A stretch of DNA of 64,000 nucleotides from assembly GCF_004327985.1 (NCBI RefSeq), contig NZ_SJDL01000026.1, positions 1 to 64,000 of the forward strand. Reading direction: 5' to 3'. Made by a program: the position numbers and the translations under genes. Below the pieces are notes generated by a model that saw only the letters and a list, made by a program, of their open reading frames with translations, did no database searches and had not been told where the DNA came from. Source of the stretch: Marinobacter halodurans. Lineage in GTDB: Bacteria; Pseudomonadota; Gammaproteobacteria; Pseudomonadales; Oleiphilaceae. Below are positions 8,207-18,181 of this stretch, one piece after another. Every line of letters begins with the position of its first letter. Positions within the stretch are counted from its first letter, which is position 1.

Positions 8207-8955
8207 GGAGTATCGCCTCCGGTCCGCTTCCAGAGAAATTCCGCCAGGTGTTCGGCCGGCAGGTGGGCGCCCTGCTTGCGCAGCATGCCGTCAATGTTGA
8301 GCAGGCAGCCGCAGTCGCTGCTGAGTAGCTGATCGGCGCCGGTCGCCTGGACGGCGCGGCACTTGTCGGTCGCCATGGCGGCGGAAATCTCCGACATCTT
8401 CACGGCAAAGGTCCCGCCAAAACCGCAGCAGGTCTCGGCGCTTTCCGGTTCGCAGACTTCCACGCCCTCGAGCTGCCTGAGCAGGGCAAGACCGTCTTCG
8501 CGCACGCCCATTTCACGGCGCGCGCTGCAGGAGGTGTGCATCACGATCTTCACCGGATCCCCGTGATCCTGCCATCGCACCTGCAACACCCGATGGAGGA
8601 ACTCGTGCAGTTCGTAGGTGCGGGCCGCCAGATCCCGGGCGGCATCGGCCAGCGGCCCGTCGGCCAGCAGGCTGGGGTAGTGCTGACGCAGCATCCCGGC
8701 GCAGGAGCCGGACGGCACGATCACCGGGATCGACTCACTGAAGCGCCGCACCACCTGCCGGGCAACGGCCCGGGCTTCCTCATCGTAGCCGGAATTGTAG
8801 GGTGGCTGCCCGCAGCAGGTCTGTTCCTCCGGGAACACCACCTCGATGCCTTCCCGTTCCAGCAGTTGCACGGAGGCCAGGCCGGCAGCGGGATGGAAGA
8901 CGTCGATCAGGCAGGTGCCAAAAAGGTATACGCGTTGGATTGCGGGACTGTTCAT
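8203..8955 (-). CDS. lutA: L-lactate utilization protein LutA (CCG domains)
   Basis: A 250-aa protein with two cysteine-rich CCG repeats (TCCGQPPYNSG and TCCGFGGTF), as in LutA/YkgE and heterodisulfide reductase-type subunits. It forms the LutABC complex with the two following genes. A Met codon 5 residues upstream exists (8970), but starting at MNSPAIQRVYLF matches the usual N terminus (YLFGTCLIDVFHP) better. No lactate permease or LutR/LldR regulator is adjacent. Confidence 0.93.
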   Translation of the reverse strand: MNSPAIQRVYLFGTCLIDVFHPAAGLASVQLLEREGIEVVFPEEQTCCGQPPYNSGYDEEARAVARQVVRRFSESIPVIVPSGSCAGMLRQHYPSLLADGPLADAARDLAARTYELHEFLHRVLQVRWQDHGDPVKIVMHTSCSARREMGVREDGLALLRQLEGVEVCEPESAETCCGFGGTFAVKMSEISAAMATDKCRAVQATGADQLLSSDCGCLLNIDGMLRKQGAHLPAEHLAEFLWKRTGGDTP

Positions 8956-8984
8956 GCAATAACCCGGCATTAGTGAGGATGCTC

Positions 8985-9012
8985 TCTATAGACTAGTGTG
9001 CTATCGAGGCAA
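8985..9012 (-). promoter_or_regulatory. Probable lutABC promoter
   Basis: On the minus strand TTGCCT (9007-9012), a 16-nt spacer and TATAGA (8985-8990) form a good sigma-70 match about 30 nt before the lutA start. The rest of the 440-nt gap 8956-9395, which must also hold the aceE promoter, shows no gene and no operator I can name. Confidence 0.5.
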
Positions 9013-9395
9013 GATAGAAACTCCCGGGCTCAGACATTGGTCGCAAGCGACTTGTCGTAATGGGGGCCAAAGCGCCAAGGTAGGCATTCTCCAGCCGTAT
9101 CCGGCGCCCCATCGGTTTGTCTGTGGGACCGTTGCCCGGGGTCATCGACAAACCCATGGAGCGTGCCGCGCCCCGGCCATCATTGCTTATCCGTATCCCC
9201 GTGCCGGGGCCGCTGCGGGTCTGACAAACCGGCCTGCAAGAAATTGAAGCTGTTCTATGCTTATTGGAGCGTTTTGCGAGGCTTTCCCGACACTTCAGGG
9301 CCGGCCGCTCATCGGGTCCGGCAAGCAGCGATACCGTCCGGGCCCGGACAGCAGTTTCCTGCCACGACAATTTGACGCCTTACGAGGAGGGTCGG

Positions 9396-12056
9396 ATGCA
9401 TCAGGACGAAGATCCTATCGAAACCCAGGAATGGATGGAGGCTCTGGACTCCCTGATCGAGAACGAAGGGATAGAGCGCGCCAAGTTTATCCTGGAACGC
9501 CTGTCGGAACGGGCCAGCCGCGACGGCACCCAGCTCCCCTATTCGATCACCACGCCGTTCCGCAACTCCATTCCCGTAACGCAGGAGGCCCGGATGCCGG
9601 GCGACCTGTTCATGGAGCGGCGCATTCGCTCGCTGATCCGCTGGAATGCCCTGGCCATGGTGCTGCGGGCGAACATGCGTCCCGGGGAACTGGGTGGCCA
9701 CATTTCGTCCTTTTCTTCGGCGGCCACACTGTATGACGTCGGTTTCAACTACTTCTTCAATGCCGGCAACGAAAAACAGGAGTCGGACCTGGTCTATTTC
9801 CAGGGGCATTCCTCGCCGGGCATCTACGCCCGCTCCTTCCTGGAGGGCCGGTTCGATCAGGAGCACCTGGACAAGTACCGGGAGGAGGTGGACGGCAACG
9901 GGCTGTCCTCCTATCCACACCCGTGGCTGATGCCGGAGTACTGGCAGTTCCCGACGGTGTCCATGGGCCTCGGGCCGATCCAGGCGATCTACCAGGCCCA
10001 TGTGATGAAGTATCTGCACAGCCGTGAACTGATCGACATGGGCGACCGCCACGTCTGGTGCTTCGTCGGCGACGGCGAGTGCGATGAGCCGGAAACCCTG
10101 GGGGCGATTGCCCTGGCCGGCCGCGAGAATCTGGACAACCTGATCTTCGTGATCAACTGCAACCTGCAGCGCCTGGACGGCCCGGTCCGTGGCAACGGCA
10201 AGATCATCCAGGAGCTGGAAGGGGTGTTCCGCGGCGCCAACTGGAACGTGCTCAAGGTGGTCTGGGGGCGCATGTGGGACCAGTTGTTCGAGCGCGATAC
10301 CGACGGCATCATGCAACGCGCGATGGACGAGTGCTGCGACGGCGACCTGCAGAACTTCAAGAGCAACGGCGCGGCCTACACCCGCAAGCACTTCTTTGGC
10401 CGCTATTCCGAACTGGCGAAAATGGTCGAAGACCTGTCCGACGAGGACATCGGCCAGCTCAATCGCGGCGGCCACGATCCTTACAAGGTGTATGCCGCCT
10501 ATCACCAGGCCGTCCATCACAAGGGACAGCCGACCGTGATCCTGGCCCATACCATCAAGGGCTACGGCTTCGGCGCCGCCGGCGAGGCACAGAACACGGC
10601 ACACTCGCTGAAGAAACTGGACATCGACGGTCTCAAGGCGTTCCGCGACCGGTTCAACATCCCGCTCAAGGACGAAGAGCTGAAGGATGTGCCCTACTAC
10701 CGTCCGGCACCGGACAGCCCGGAAATGGTCTACATGAAGAAGCGCCGGCAGGAGCTGGGCGGCTTCTATCCCAAACGCCGCAAGGACAGCCAGCCGCTGA
10801 AGATTCCCGACCTGGACATCTTCAGCAACCTGCTGGAAGGTTCCGGCGATCGGGAAATCTCCACCACCATGGCCTTCGTGCGCCTGCTGACCTCCCTGAC
10901 CAAGGACAAGCGGGTCGGCAAGCGAGTGGTGCCGATCGTACCGGACGAAGCGCGGACCTTCGGCATGGAGGGCATGTTCCGGCAACTGGGGATCTACACC
11001 TCCGAAGGACAGAAGTACACGCCCCAGGATCGCGACCAGATCATGTACTACAAGGAGGACAAGAAAGGCCAGATCCTCGAGGAAGGCATTACCGAGGACG
11101 GCTCCATGGCGGCCTGGATGGCCTGCGCCACCTCCTACAGCACCAACGATTTCCCACTGATCCCGTTCTACAGCTTCTATTCCATGTTCGGGTTCCAGCG
11201 GGTGGGCGACCTGGCCTGGGCGTCCGGCGACATCCAGGCCCGCGGTTTCCTGATGGGCGGCACCTCGGGGCGTACCACGCTCAACGGCGAGGGGTTGCAG
11301 CACCAGGACGGTCACAGCCACATCCTGGCGCAGACGATTCCCAACTGCGTGACCTACGATCCGGCCTACGCCTACGAACTGGCGGTGGTGGTCCACAATG
11401 GCATGAAGCGGATGTACGAGGACAACGAAAACGTCTTCTACTACCTCACCATCATGAACGAGAACTACCCGCAGCCGGCCATGCCCAAGGGCATCGAGAA
11501 CGGCATCATCAAGGGCATGTACAAGCTGGAGTCGGTGGAGACCAAGGGCCGCAAGAAAACGCCGCGGGTCCAGTTGCTGGGGTGCGGCGCCATCCTCAAC
11601 GAAGTCCGTGCGGCGGCCCAACTGCTGCGGGACGACTACAGCGTGGCCAGCGACGTCTGGAGCGTAACCAGCTTCAACGAGCTGGCCCGCGACGGGCAGC
11701 ATGTGGATCGCTGGAACAAGCTGCATCCCGACGACAAGGCCAAGCAGTCCTACGTCACCAAGTGCCTGGAGAAACAGAAGGGCCCGGTGGTGGCCTCCAC
11801 CGACTACATGAAACTCTACGCCGACCAGATCCGCCGTTGGGTGCCGTCCCGCTATGAGGTGCTGGGCACCGACGGCTTCGGTCGCAGCGACACCCGCGAA
11901 CGGCTGCGCAGTTTCTTCGAGGTGGATCGTTACCACGTGGTGGTGGCCGCCCTGAGTGCGCTGTCGGCGGATGGCGACATCAAACAGGAGCAGGTTTTGG
12001 AGGCGATGCGCAAGTACGGCATTGATCGCAATAAACCGAATCCGGTGAAGAGCTAA
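9396..12056 (+). CDS. aceE: Pyruvate dehydrogenase E1 component (homodimeric type)
   Basis: The 886-aa thiamine-diphosphate enzyme that decarboxylates pyruvate and passes the acetyl group to the lipoyl arm of AceF; E. coli AceE has 887 aa. The ThDP motif is present (GDGECDEPETLGAI, then NLIFVINCNLQRLDGPV). The frame is open upstream to 9264, but ATG 9396 follows a strong GAGGAGGG site and starts with the typical acidic MHQDEDPIETQEW. aceF follows after 10 nt. The lactate-oxidising lut operon lies divergently next door, so lactate to acetyl-CoA is encoded side by side. Confidence 0.98.
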   Translation: MHQDEDPIETQEWMEALDSLIENEGIERAKFILERLSERASRDGTQLPYSITTPFRNSIPVTQEARMPGDLFMERRIRSLIRWNALAMVLRANMRPGELGGHISSFSSAATLYDVGFNYFFNAGNEKQESDLVYFQGHSSPGIYARSFLEGRFDQEHLDKYREEVDGNGLSSYPHPWLMPEYWQFPTVSMGLGPIQAIYQAHVMKYLHSRELIDMGDRHVWCFVGDGECDEPETLGAIALAGRENLDNLIFVINCNLQRLDGPVRGNGKIIQELEGVFRGANWNVLKVVWGRMWDQLFERDTDGIMQRAMDECCDGDLQNFKSNGAAYTRKHFFGRYSELAKMVEDLSDEDIGQLNRGGHDPYKVYAAYHQAVHHKGQPTVILAHTIKGYGFGAAGEAQNTAHSLKKLDIDGLKAFRDRFNIPLKDEELKDVPYYRPAPDSPEMVYMKKRRQELGGFYPKRRKDSQPLKIPDLDIFSNLLEGSGDREISTTMAFVRLLTSLTKDKRVGKRVVPIVPDEARTFGMEGMFRQLGIYTSEGQKYTPQDRDQIMYYKEDKKGQILEEGITEDGSMAAWMACATSYSTNDFPLIPFYSFYSMFGFQRVGDLAWASGDIQARGFLMGGTSGRTTLNGEGLQHQDGHSHILAQTIPNCVTYDPAYAYELAVVVHNGMKRMYEDNENVFYYLTIMNENYPQPAMPKGIENGIIKGMYKLESVETKGRKKTPRVQLLGCGAILNEVRAAAQLLRDDYSVASDVWSVTSFNELARDGQHVDRWNKLHPDDKAKQSYVTKCLEKQKGPVVASTDYMKLYADQIRRWVPSRYEVLGTDGFGRSDTRERLRSFFEVDRYHVVVAALSALSADGDIKQEQVLEAMRKYGIDRNKPNPVKS

Positions 12057-12066
12057 GGAGACCGCC

Positions 12067-14091
12067 ATGAGCGAACAGGACATCAAGGTTCCCGATCTCG
12101 GCGGTGCGGATGAGGTTGAAGTCATCGAGATCGTCGTCAGCAAGGGCGACACCGTCGCCGAGGAAGATCCCATCCTGACGGTGGAATCGGACAAGGCGTC
12201 GGTCGACCTGCCGGCGCCGGTGGCCGGCAGGATCAGCAAAATCAGCGTCAAGGTGGGGGACAGGATCAAGGAAGGCGATGTGGTCGGCACGATCGATGCC
12301 GAAGGCGCCGGTGAGGAGTCGTCTGATGAGGACGATCAGGCGGAGGATAAAGCCGCCGAGCCGTCAGGGACGTCGTCGGAGGAAGCTTCCTCCGACGAAA
12401 AGGCATCGGCCAGGAAATCGTCCGGAAAATCCGGCGGCGGTTCCCGTAAGGAAACGGTGAAGGTTCCCAATCTCGACGGCGCCGAGGACGTGCCGGTCAT
12501 CGAGATCAACGTGAAGGAAGGGGATGAGGTCACCGAGGAAGATCCGCTGGTGACGGTGGAGTCCGACAAGGCCACCTTCGAGATCCCGTCGCCCTATGCC
12601 GGCAAGGTCGGCAAGGTGCTGGTCAAGGAAGGGGACAAACTCTCCGAGGGTGACGACCTGCTGGAGATGACGATCCAGGACGGCGGTGCCGAAGACGACG
12701 ACAGCGGGGAAGCGCCCGCCGAGACGTCGGAGGCACCGGTTGAAAAGTCCGGAGGCAAGGCCGCGAAATCCGGCAAGAAGGCCTCGGGCGGCGGGTCCCG
12801 CAAGGAAACCGTCAAGGTGCCGAGCATGGATGGTGCCGAGGACGTGCCGGTCATCGAGGTAAACGTCAGCAAGGGCGACGAGGTGGCGGAGGAAGATCCG
12901 CTGGTGACCGTCGAGTCCGACAAGGCCACGTTCGAGATTCCCTCGCCGTATGCGGGCAGGATCGAAAAGGTACTGGTCAGCGAGGGGGACAAGCTGTCCG
13001 AAGGGGACGACCTGCTGGAAATGACCGTATCCGGCGGGGATGAAGGCAGCGAAGACCGCCAGGGAACCGAAGCCGCTGAAGAGGCTCCGGCGTCCAGGGA
13101 GAAGCCGGCATCCAGCGAGCGTTCCGAGTCCCGACAACCGGCCCGTACGGAAACGGAATCCGAGCCCAAGACCACCGGCAAGGTGCATGCCGGCCCGGCC
13201 GTGCGCAAACTGGCGAGGGAATTCGGTGTCGATATGGCCCGGATCAAGGGCAGTGGGCCGAAGGACCGCATCCTCAAGGACGACATCCAGGCCTATGTGA
13301 AGGGCGAGCTGCAGAAAACCCAGGAGGGCGGCGTGGCGGCGCCCGGTGGCGGTGGCGGCATACCCGGGGTCAAGCTGCCGGACTTCAGCCAGTTCGGCAA
13401 GGTCGAGCGGGAAACCATGTCGCGCATCCAGGTGGCCACCGCCAACAACATGCAGCGCAACTGGCTCAATGTGCCGCACGTGACCCAGCACGACGAGGCG
13501 GACATCACCGACATGGACGCGTTCCGCAAGAGCCTGAAAGCCGAGGGCGAGAAGCGGGGCGTCAAGATGACGCCGCTGGCGTTCATGCTAAAAGCCTGCG
13601 CCCAGGCGCTCACGGAGCTACCGCAGTTCAACGTATCGCTGGACATGGAGCGCAAGGAGCTGATCCGCAAGCAGTACATCCACATCGGCATCGCGGTGGA
13701 TACGCCCAACGGGCTGATGGTGCCGGTCATTCGGGACGTTGATAAGAAAGGTCTGTGGGAACTCGCGGAGGAAGCCTCCGAGATGGCGGCAAAGGCCCGG
13801 GACAAGAAGCTCAAACCCAATGAAATGCAGGGTGGCTGCTTCTCCATCACCAGCCTGGGCGGCATCGGTGGCACGGCGTTTACGCCCATCGTCAGCACCC
13901 CGGAAGTGGCGATCCTCGGTGTCTCGAAAGCCTCGATGAAACCGGTGTGGGACGGTGAGGCGTTCGAGCCGCGGCTGATGATGCCGCTGTCGCTGTCGTA
14001 CGATCACCGTGCTGTGAACGGGGCGGATGCCGCGCGGTTTACGACGTTATTGGGGCAGTTGCTGGGGGATGTCCGGCGATTGCTTTTGTAA
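12067..14091 (+). CDS. aceF: Pyruvate dehydrogenase E2, dihydrolipoyl acetyltransferase, three lipoyl domains
   Basis: A 674-aa core subunit. It has three lipoyl domains with target lysines in ESDKAS/ESDKAT at about Lys43, Lys168 and Lys286, joined by acidic Ser/Ala-rich linkers. Next is the E1/E3-binding domain (AGPAVRKLAREFGVDMARIK), then the catalytic domain with SYDHRAVNGAD (His near 647). Lipoyl domains 2 and 3 are much closer to each other than to domain 1, a sign of recent internal duplication. The E3 gene (lpd) is not next to it. Confidence 0.97.
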   Translation: MSEQDIKVPDLGGADEVEVIEIVVSKGDTVAEEDPILTVESDKASVDLPAPVAGRISKISVKVGDRIKEGDVVGTIDAEGAGEESSDEDDQAEDKAAEPSGTSSEEASSDEKASARKSSGKSGGGSRKETVKVPNLDGAEDVPVIEINVKEGDEVTEEDPLVTVESDKATFEIPSPYAGKVGKVLVKEGDKLSEGDDLLEMTIQDGGAEDDDSGEAPAETSEAPVEKSGGKAAKSGKKASGGGSRKETVKVPSMDGAEDVPVIEVNVSKGDEVAEEDPLVTVESDKATFEIPSPYAGRIEKVLVSEGDKLSEGDDLLEMTVSGGDEGSEDRQGTEAAEEAPASREKPASSERSESRQPARTETESEPKTTGKVHAGPAVRKLAREFGVDMARIKGSGPKDRILKDDIQAYVKGELQKTQEGGVAAPGGGGGIPGVKLPDFSQFGKVERETMSRIQVATANNMQRNWLNVPHVTQHDEADITDMDAFRKSLKAEGEKRGVKMTPLAFMLKACAQALTELPQFNVSLDMERKELIRKQYIHIGIAVDTPNGLMVPVIRDVDKKGLWELAEEASEMAAKARDKKLKPNEMQGGCFSITSLGGIGGTAFTPIVSTPEVAILGVSKASMKPVWDGEAFEPRLMMPLSLSYDHRAVNGADAARFTTLLGQLLGDVRRLLL

Positions 14092-14111
14092 GCGGTGACT
14101 GATGATGGCTC

Positions 14112-14137
14112 AAAAGCAGGCTTCGGCCTGCTTTTTT
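14112..14137 (+). terminator. aceEF terminator
   Basis: Stem AAAAGCAGGC/GCCTGCTTTT with a TTCG tetraloop and T6, 21 nt past the aceF stop. Confidence 0.9.
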
Positions 14138-14171
14138 GTTGGTGCGGGTTGGGTTTGCTGAGCTCGGGGCA

Positions 14172-14278
14172 GAAGCCAATGGGCGCCATCGCTTCCGTCG
14201 CCTAAGAGGGCCGTCCGTGGCCGCTTATGCGACGAGGACATCCTGTCCTCTGCTCCAGCGATGGCGCCCATTGGCTTC
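14172..14278. repeat. 107-nt structured repeat, copy A2
   Basis: Second copy, almost identical to 4188-4294. The outer 21-bp arms pair perfectly. The two inner hairpins are the same as in copy A1. It lies just behind the aceF terminator. Confidence 0.85.
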
Positions 14279-14325
14279 GATGGAACGGCTGTGGAAAACG
14301 TGGGAGAGTGGGGCACCTGTGGCGC

Positions 14326-14411
14326 CTCAGAAGCTAAAGCATCTGCTACATGCTCGAGTGGGCTTTCAATGTAGCCGACGCTTTAGCTTCGGAGCAGCCT
14401 GAAAGGCTGCC
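14326..14411. repeat. REP-like inverted repeat, copy B1
   Basis: Left arm CTCAGAAGCTAAAGCATC and right arm GATGCTTTAGCTTCGGAG-type sequence (GTAGCCGACGCTTTAGC, 14371-14394) form an imperfect palindrome, followed by a small hairpin GGCAGCC-type (CAGCCTGAAAGGCTG). Related copies: 14474, 24566, 29593, 36219, 36364. Confidence 0.75.
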
Positions 14412-14473
14412 AGGATGGTGCATCTGACGGTCCGGAATGAATCCGCCCATTTAGACTCGGGCGCCTACGGCGC

Positions 14474-14560
14474 CTCAGAAGCTGAAGCATCTGCTACAGA
14501 CTCGAGTGGGCTTTCAATGTAGCCGACGCTTCAGCTTCGGAGCAGCCTGAAAGGCTGCCG
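14474..14560. repeat. REP-like inverted repeat, copy B2
   Basis: Tandem neighbour of copy B1 with the same arms, the same spacer (CTCGAGTGGGCTTTCAATG) and the same trailing hairpin. The spacer identity suggests local duplication. Confidence 0.75.
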
Positions 14561-14591
14561 GCGGTTTTGCTACTGGCCCGGGTCCGAGCCA

Positions 14592-14891
14592 CTAATCCAA
14601 AAACGCCCGCAACTCCTGCTGCATATCCTCTTCCAGATAACAGGTCACGAACTTGCCATCCTTCTCCACACGAATCAGTCCGGCGTTCACCAGTTCCTTG
14701 ATGTGATGGGAGATGGTCGGCGCACCCACCTTCATGGAATTGATGAAGTCCACCAGCTTACAGCCACTGTCTTTCATCGGGCTGACCCGGGCGTCCTTGA
14801 TCTGCTGGTAGATACGCAGGCGATTGGGGTTCGACAGCGCCTTGAAGGCGCGCGCAAGGCGTTCGGAATGGGGGCGGTTTCTGGTTGGCAT
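14592..14891 (-). CDS. ArsR-family transcriptional regulator
   Basis: A 99-aa winged-helix protein: ALSNPNRLRIYQQI start of the domain, recognition helix region VGAPTISHHIKELVNAG, and a wing GLIRVEKDGKFVTCYLEED. It lacks the paired cysteines of metal-sensing ArsR/SmtB (only one Cys, in DSGCKLVDF), so a metal signal is unlikely and the inducer is unknown. It diverges from an old-yellow-enzyme gene, with matching operator-like sites between them, so it probably represses that gene and itself. Confidence 0.9.
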   Translation of the reverse strand: MPTRNRPHSERLARAFKALSNPNRLRIYQQIKDARVSPMKDSGCKLVDFINSMKVGAPTISHHIKELVNAGLIRVEKDGKFVTCYLEEDMQQELRAFLD

Positions 14892-14932
14892 AACGGTCCC
14901 GACAACAGTCTTTACAGGCTATTCTATTACAG

Positions 14933-14975
14933 TTTGACAATTATCGAAACGTATAATAGTTTGACAGTTGTCGAA
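14933..14975. promoter_or_regulatory. Two operator-like repeats between arsR-type gene and oxidoreductase gene
   Basis: TTTGACAATTATCGAA (14933-14948) and TTTGACAGTTGTCGAA (14960-14975) are direct copies 27 nt apart. The second contains the palindrome GACA-GT-TGTC. Between them lies TATAAT (14952-14957), a likely -10 for the plus-strand gene. On the minus strand TTTCGA-17 nt-TAGAAT can serve the regulator, with its -35 inside the first copy. Binding by the adjacent ArsR protein is inferred. Confidence 0.6.
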
Positions 14976-14996
14976 TTATGAAAGGATCACGATCCC

Positions 14997-16280
<1,284 letters not shown>

Positions 16281-16284
16281 CCGA

Positions 16285-16309
16285 TCGGGCCCGGTGCTAC
16301 CGGGCCCGA
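16285..16309 (+). terminator. Hairpin after the oxidoreductase gene
   Basis: Perfect 10-bp stem TCGGGCCCGG/CCGGGCCCGA with a 5-nt loop, 4 nt past the stop codon but with no T-tract. In the following gap (16310-16669) I see no gene; it should contain the promoter of the phosphorylase operon. Confidence 0.5.
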
Positions 16310-16669
16310 CAGCAGGCGGGTGTATTCAGCCGGTTCCATAGGGCATCACCTCCGGTACGCTGCCATCCTGTTGCTTTCGCCCCCGCGGACCCGTCCTCCA
16401 CAGCAGCATCGGCCATGCCATGTACCGCAAATCCAACCCGATCAACCGCTTGGTCCTTGTCGCCCCGTCCGGCGTATTTCCCTGTTGCCCCATGATGAGT
16501 CGTGCCGTCTGAAAAGGGTGCGCGCAGGCCGCTTTGGCGACTAAAGTGGGGAACAGGGCGCGACGATCCAACACAAACCTGACTTCCATCAATCGGCGCG
16601 AGCGACCGGACTGCTAGCCTGATGGCGTGATACTTCGGGTTGTCAGTCCGCCGTTCTGAGTGAGGGGCC

Positions 16670-18181
16670 GTGAATTACACGAATGAGTTGAAGGCGTTCC
16701 CCATGGGGATCGATACCCATCAGGAACTGGTGGTCTACATGCGCGACGACTGTCACCTGTGCCGTTCCGAGGGCTTCGTCGCCAGCAACCGCCTGAACGT
16801 TTCCTGCGGCGGTCGTTCCATTATTGCCGTCCTGAACGTGGTCTACGGTGGCCATATCCCGCATGGCCACGTTGGTCTCTCTATAAGTGCCCTGGAGCGC
16901 CTGCGGGTCAGGCCGGGCACGTTGCTGACCATCAAGCATGCGCCGCCGATACGCTCGCTGGCTTCGGTGCGCAAGAAGGTCTTTGGCCACACCCTGAATG
17001 GCCGGGAAATCGAGGCCATCATCAACGACGTGACGGCCCACCGTTACAGCGATATCGAGATTGCGGCCTTCCTCAGCGTGTGTGCCGGCGGTCGCCTCTC
17101 CCTGACGGAAATTACCGATCTGACGCGAGCCATGGTGACCAGCGGGGAGCGCCTGGATTGGGGCGATGGCCGCAGGATCTACGACAAGCACTGCATCGGC
17201 GGGCTGCCCGGCAACCGCACCACCCCCCTGGTCGTGGCGATCTGTAGCGCCGGCGGACTGGTGATGCCCAAGACCTCGTCCCGGGCCATTACCTCGCCGG
17301 CCGGAACGGCGGACACCATGGATGCGCTGACCCATGTGGATCTTGGTGTGGCGGACATCCGCCGGGTGGTGGAGGAAGCGGGTGCCTGCCTGGCCTGGGG
17401 CGGCTCAATGAATCTCAGCCCTGCTGACGATCTGCTGATCCGGATCGAGCGGGCCCTGGAGCTGGATGGGGAAGGGCAACTGATCGCCTCGGTGCTGTCC
17501 AAGAAAATCGCGGCGGGGTCGACCCATGTGCTGATCGATATCCCGGTCGGCCCGACCGCCAAGGTGCGCAGCCAGCCGGAGGCGGAAAGGCTGCAGTCCC
17601 TCCTGGTGGAAGTGGGCGCGGCCTGCGGACTGTCGGTGCGTTGTGTGATCACCGATGGCCAGGGGCCGGTGGGACGGGGGATTGGTCCGGTCGAAGAGGC
17701 CCGGGATGTGCTGGCGGTCCTGCAGCGGGCGGACGGCGCGCCGGCCGATCTGCGCGACCGGGCGCTCGAGCTGGCGTCTCACCTGTTCGACATGGCGGAT
17801 GGCCAGGGGCTGGAGGCCGGCCGGGAGCGTGCCCGTCTGATCCTGGAGGACGGTCGTGCCTGGGCCCAGTTCCAGCGGATCGTGGCAGCCCAGGGCGGCC
17901 TCAAGACGCTGCCCCGGGCGCTCTATACCCACGAGGAACTGGCGCCCCGGGACGGTACTGTCGGTGCCATCGATAACCGCCGGCTGGCCAAGTTGGCCAA
18001 ACTGGCCGGGGCACCCGCGAGTAAGGCGGCCGGGTTGCGACTCTGTGTGGGGTTGGGCGATCAGGTCACGGCCGGCCAGCCCCTGTTCCAACTGTTCAGC
18101 GAGAGCGCCGGCGAGCGGGATTATGCGCTGGAATACTACACCTCCGAACAACCCATCTTCAGCCTGGTGAGTGAACGATGA
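16670..18181 (+). CDS. AMP/thymidine phosphorylase family protein
   Basis: A 503-aa member of the nucleoside phosphorylase II family. The size and the extra N-terminal domain (about 1-85) match archaeal AMP phosphorylase (about 503 aa), not the 440-aa DeoA. The family signature is present (HCIGGLPGNRTTPLVV, near residue 182, and SRAITSPAGTADTMDAL). The likely reaction is NMP plus phosphate to base plus ribose 1,5-bisphosphate, or a nucleoside phosphorolysis. It starts with GTG after a GAGGGG site. Its stop overlaps the PRPP-synthetase-like gene (ATGA), so the functions are probably coupled. Family assignment is sure; substrate is inferred. Confidence 0.85.
   Translation: MNYTNELKAFPMGIDTHQELVVYMRDDCHLCRSEGFVASNRLNVSCGGRSIIAVLNVVYGGHIPHGHVGLSISALERLRVRPGTLLTIKHAPPIRSLASVRKKVFGHTLNGREIEAIINDVTAHRYSDIEIAAFLSVCAGGRLSLTEITDLTRAMVTSGERLDWGDGRRIYDKHCIGGLPGNRTTPLVVAICSAGGLVMPKTSSRAITSPAGTADTMDALTHVDLGVADIRRVVEEAGACLAWGGSMNLSPADDLLIRIERALELDGEGQLIASVLSKKIAAGSTHVLIDIPVGPTAKVRSQPEAERLQSLLVEVGAACGLSVRCVITDGQGPVGRGIGPVEEARDVLAVLQRADGAPADLRDRALELASHLFDMADGQGLEAGRERARLILEDGRAWAQFQRIVAAQGGLKTLPRALYTHEELAPRDGTVGAIDNRRLAKLAKLAGAPASKAAGLRLCVGLGDQVTAGQPLFQLFSESAGERDYALEYYTSEQPIFSLVSER

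Noticed and set aside
9309-12290. 993-codon frame antisense to aceE
   Set aside because: High-GC third positions keep the opposite strand open. The translation is low-complexity and matches no domain, whereas aceE is certain.
14371-14560. CRISPR-like impression from tandem repeats B1 and B2
   Set aside because: Only two units, palindromic arms and identical spacers; no cas genes.
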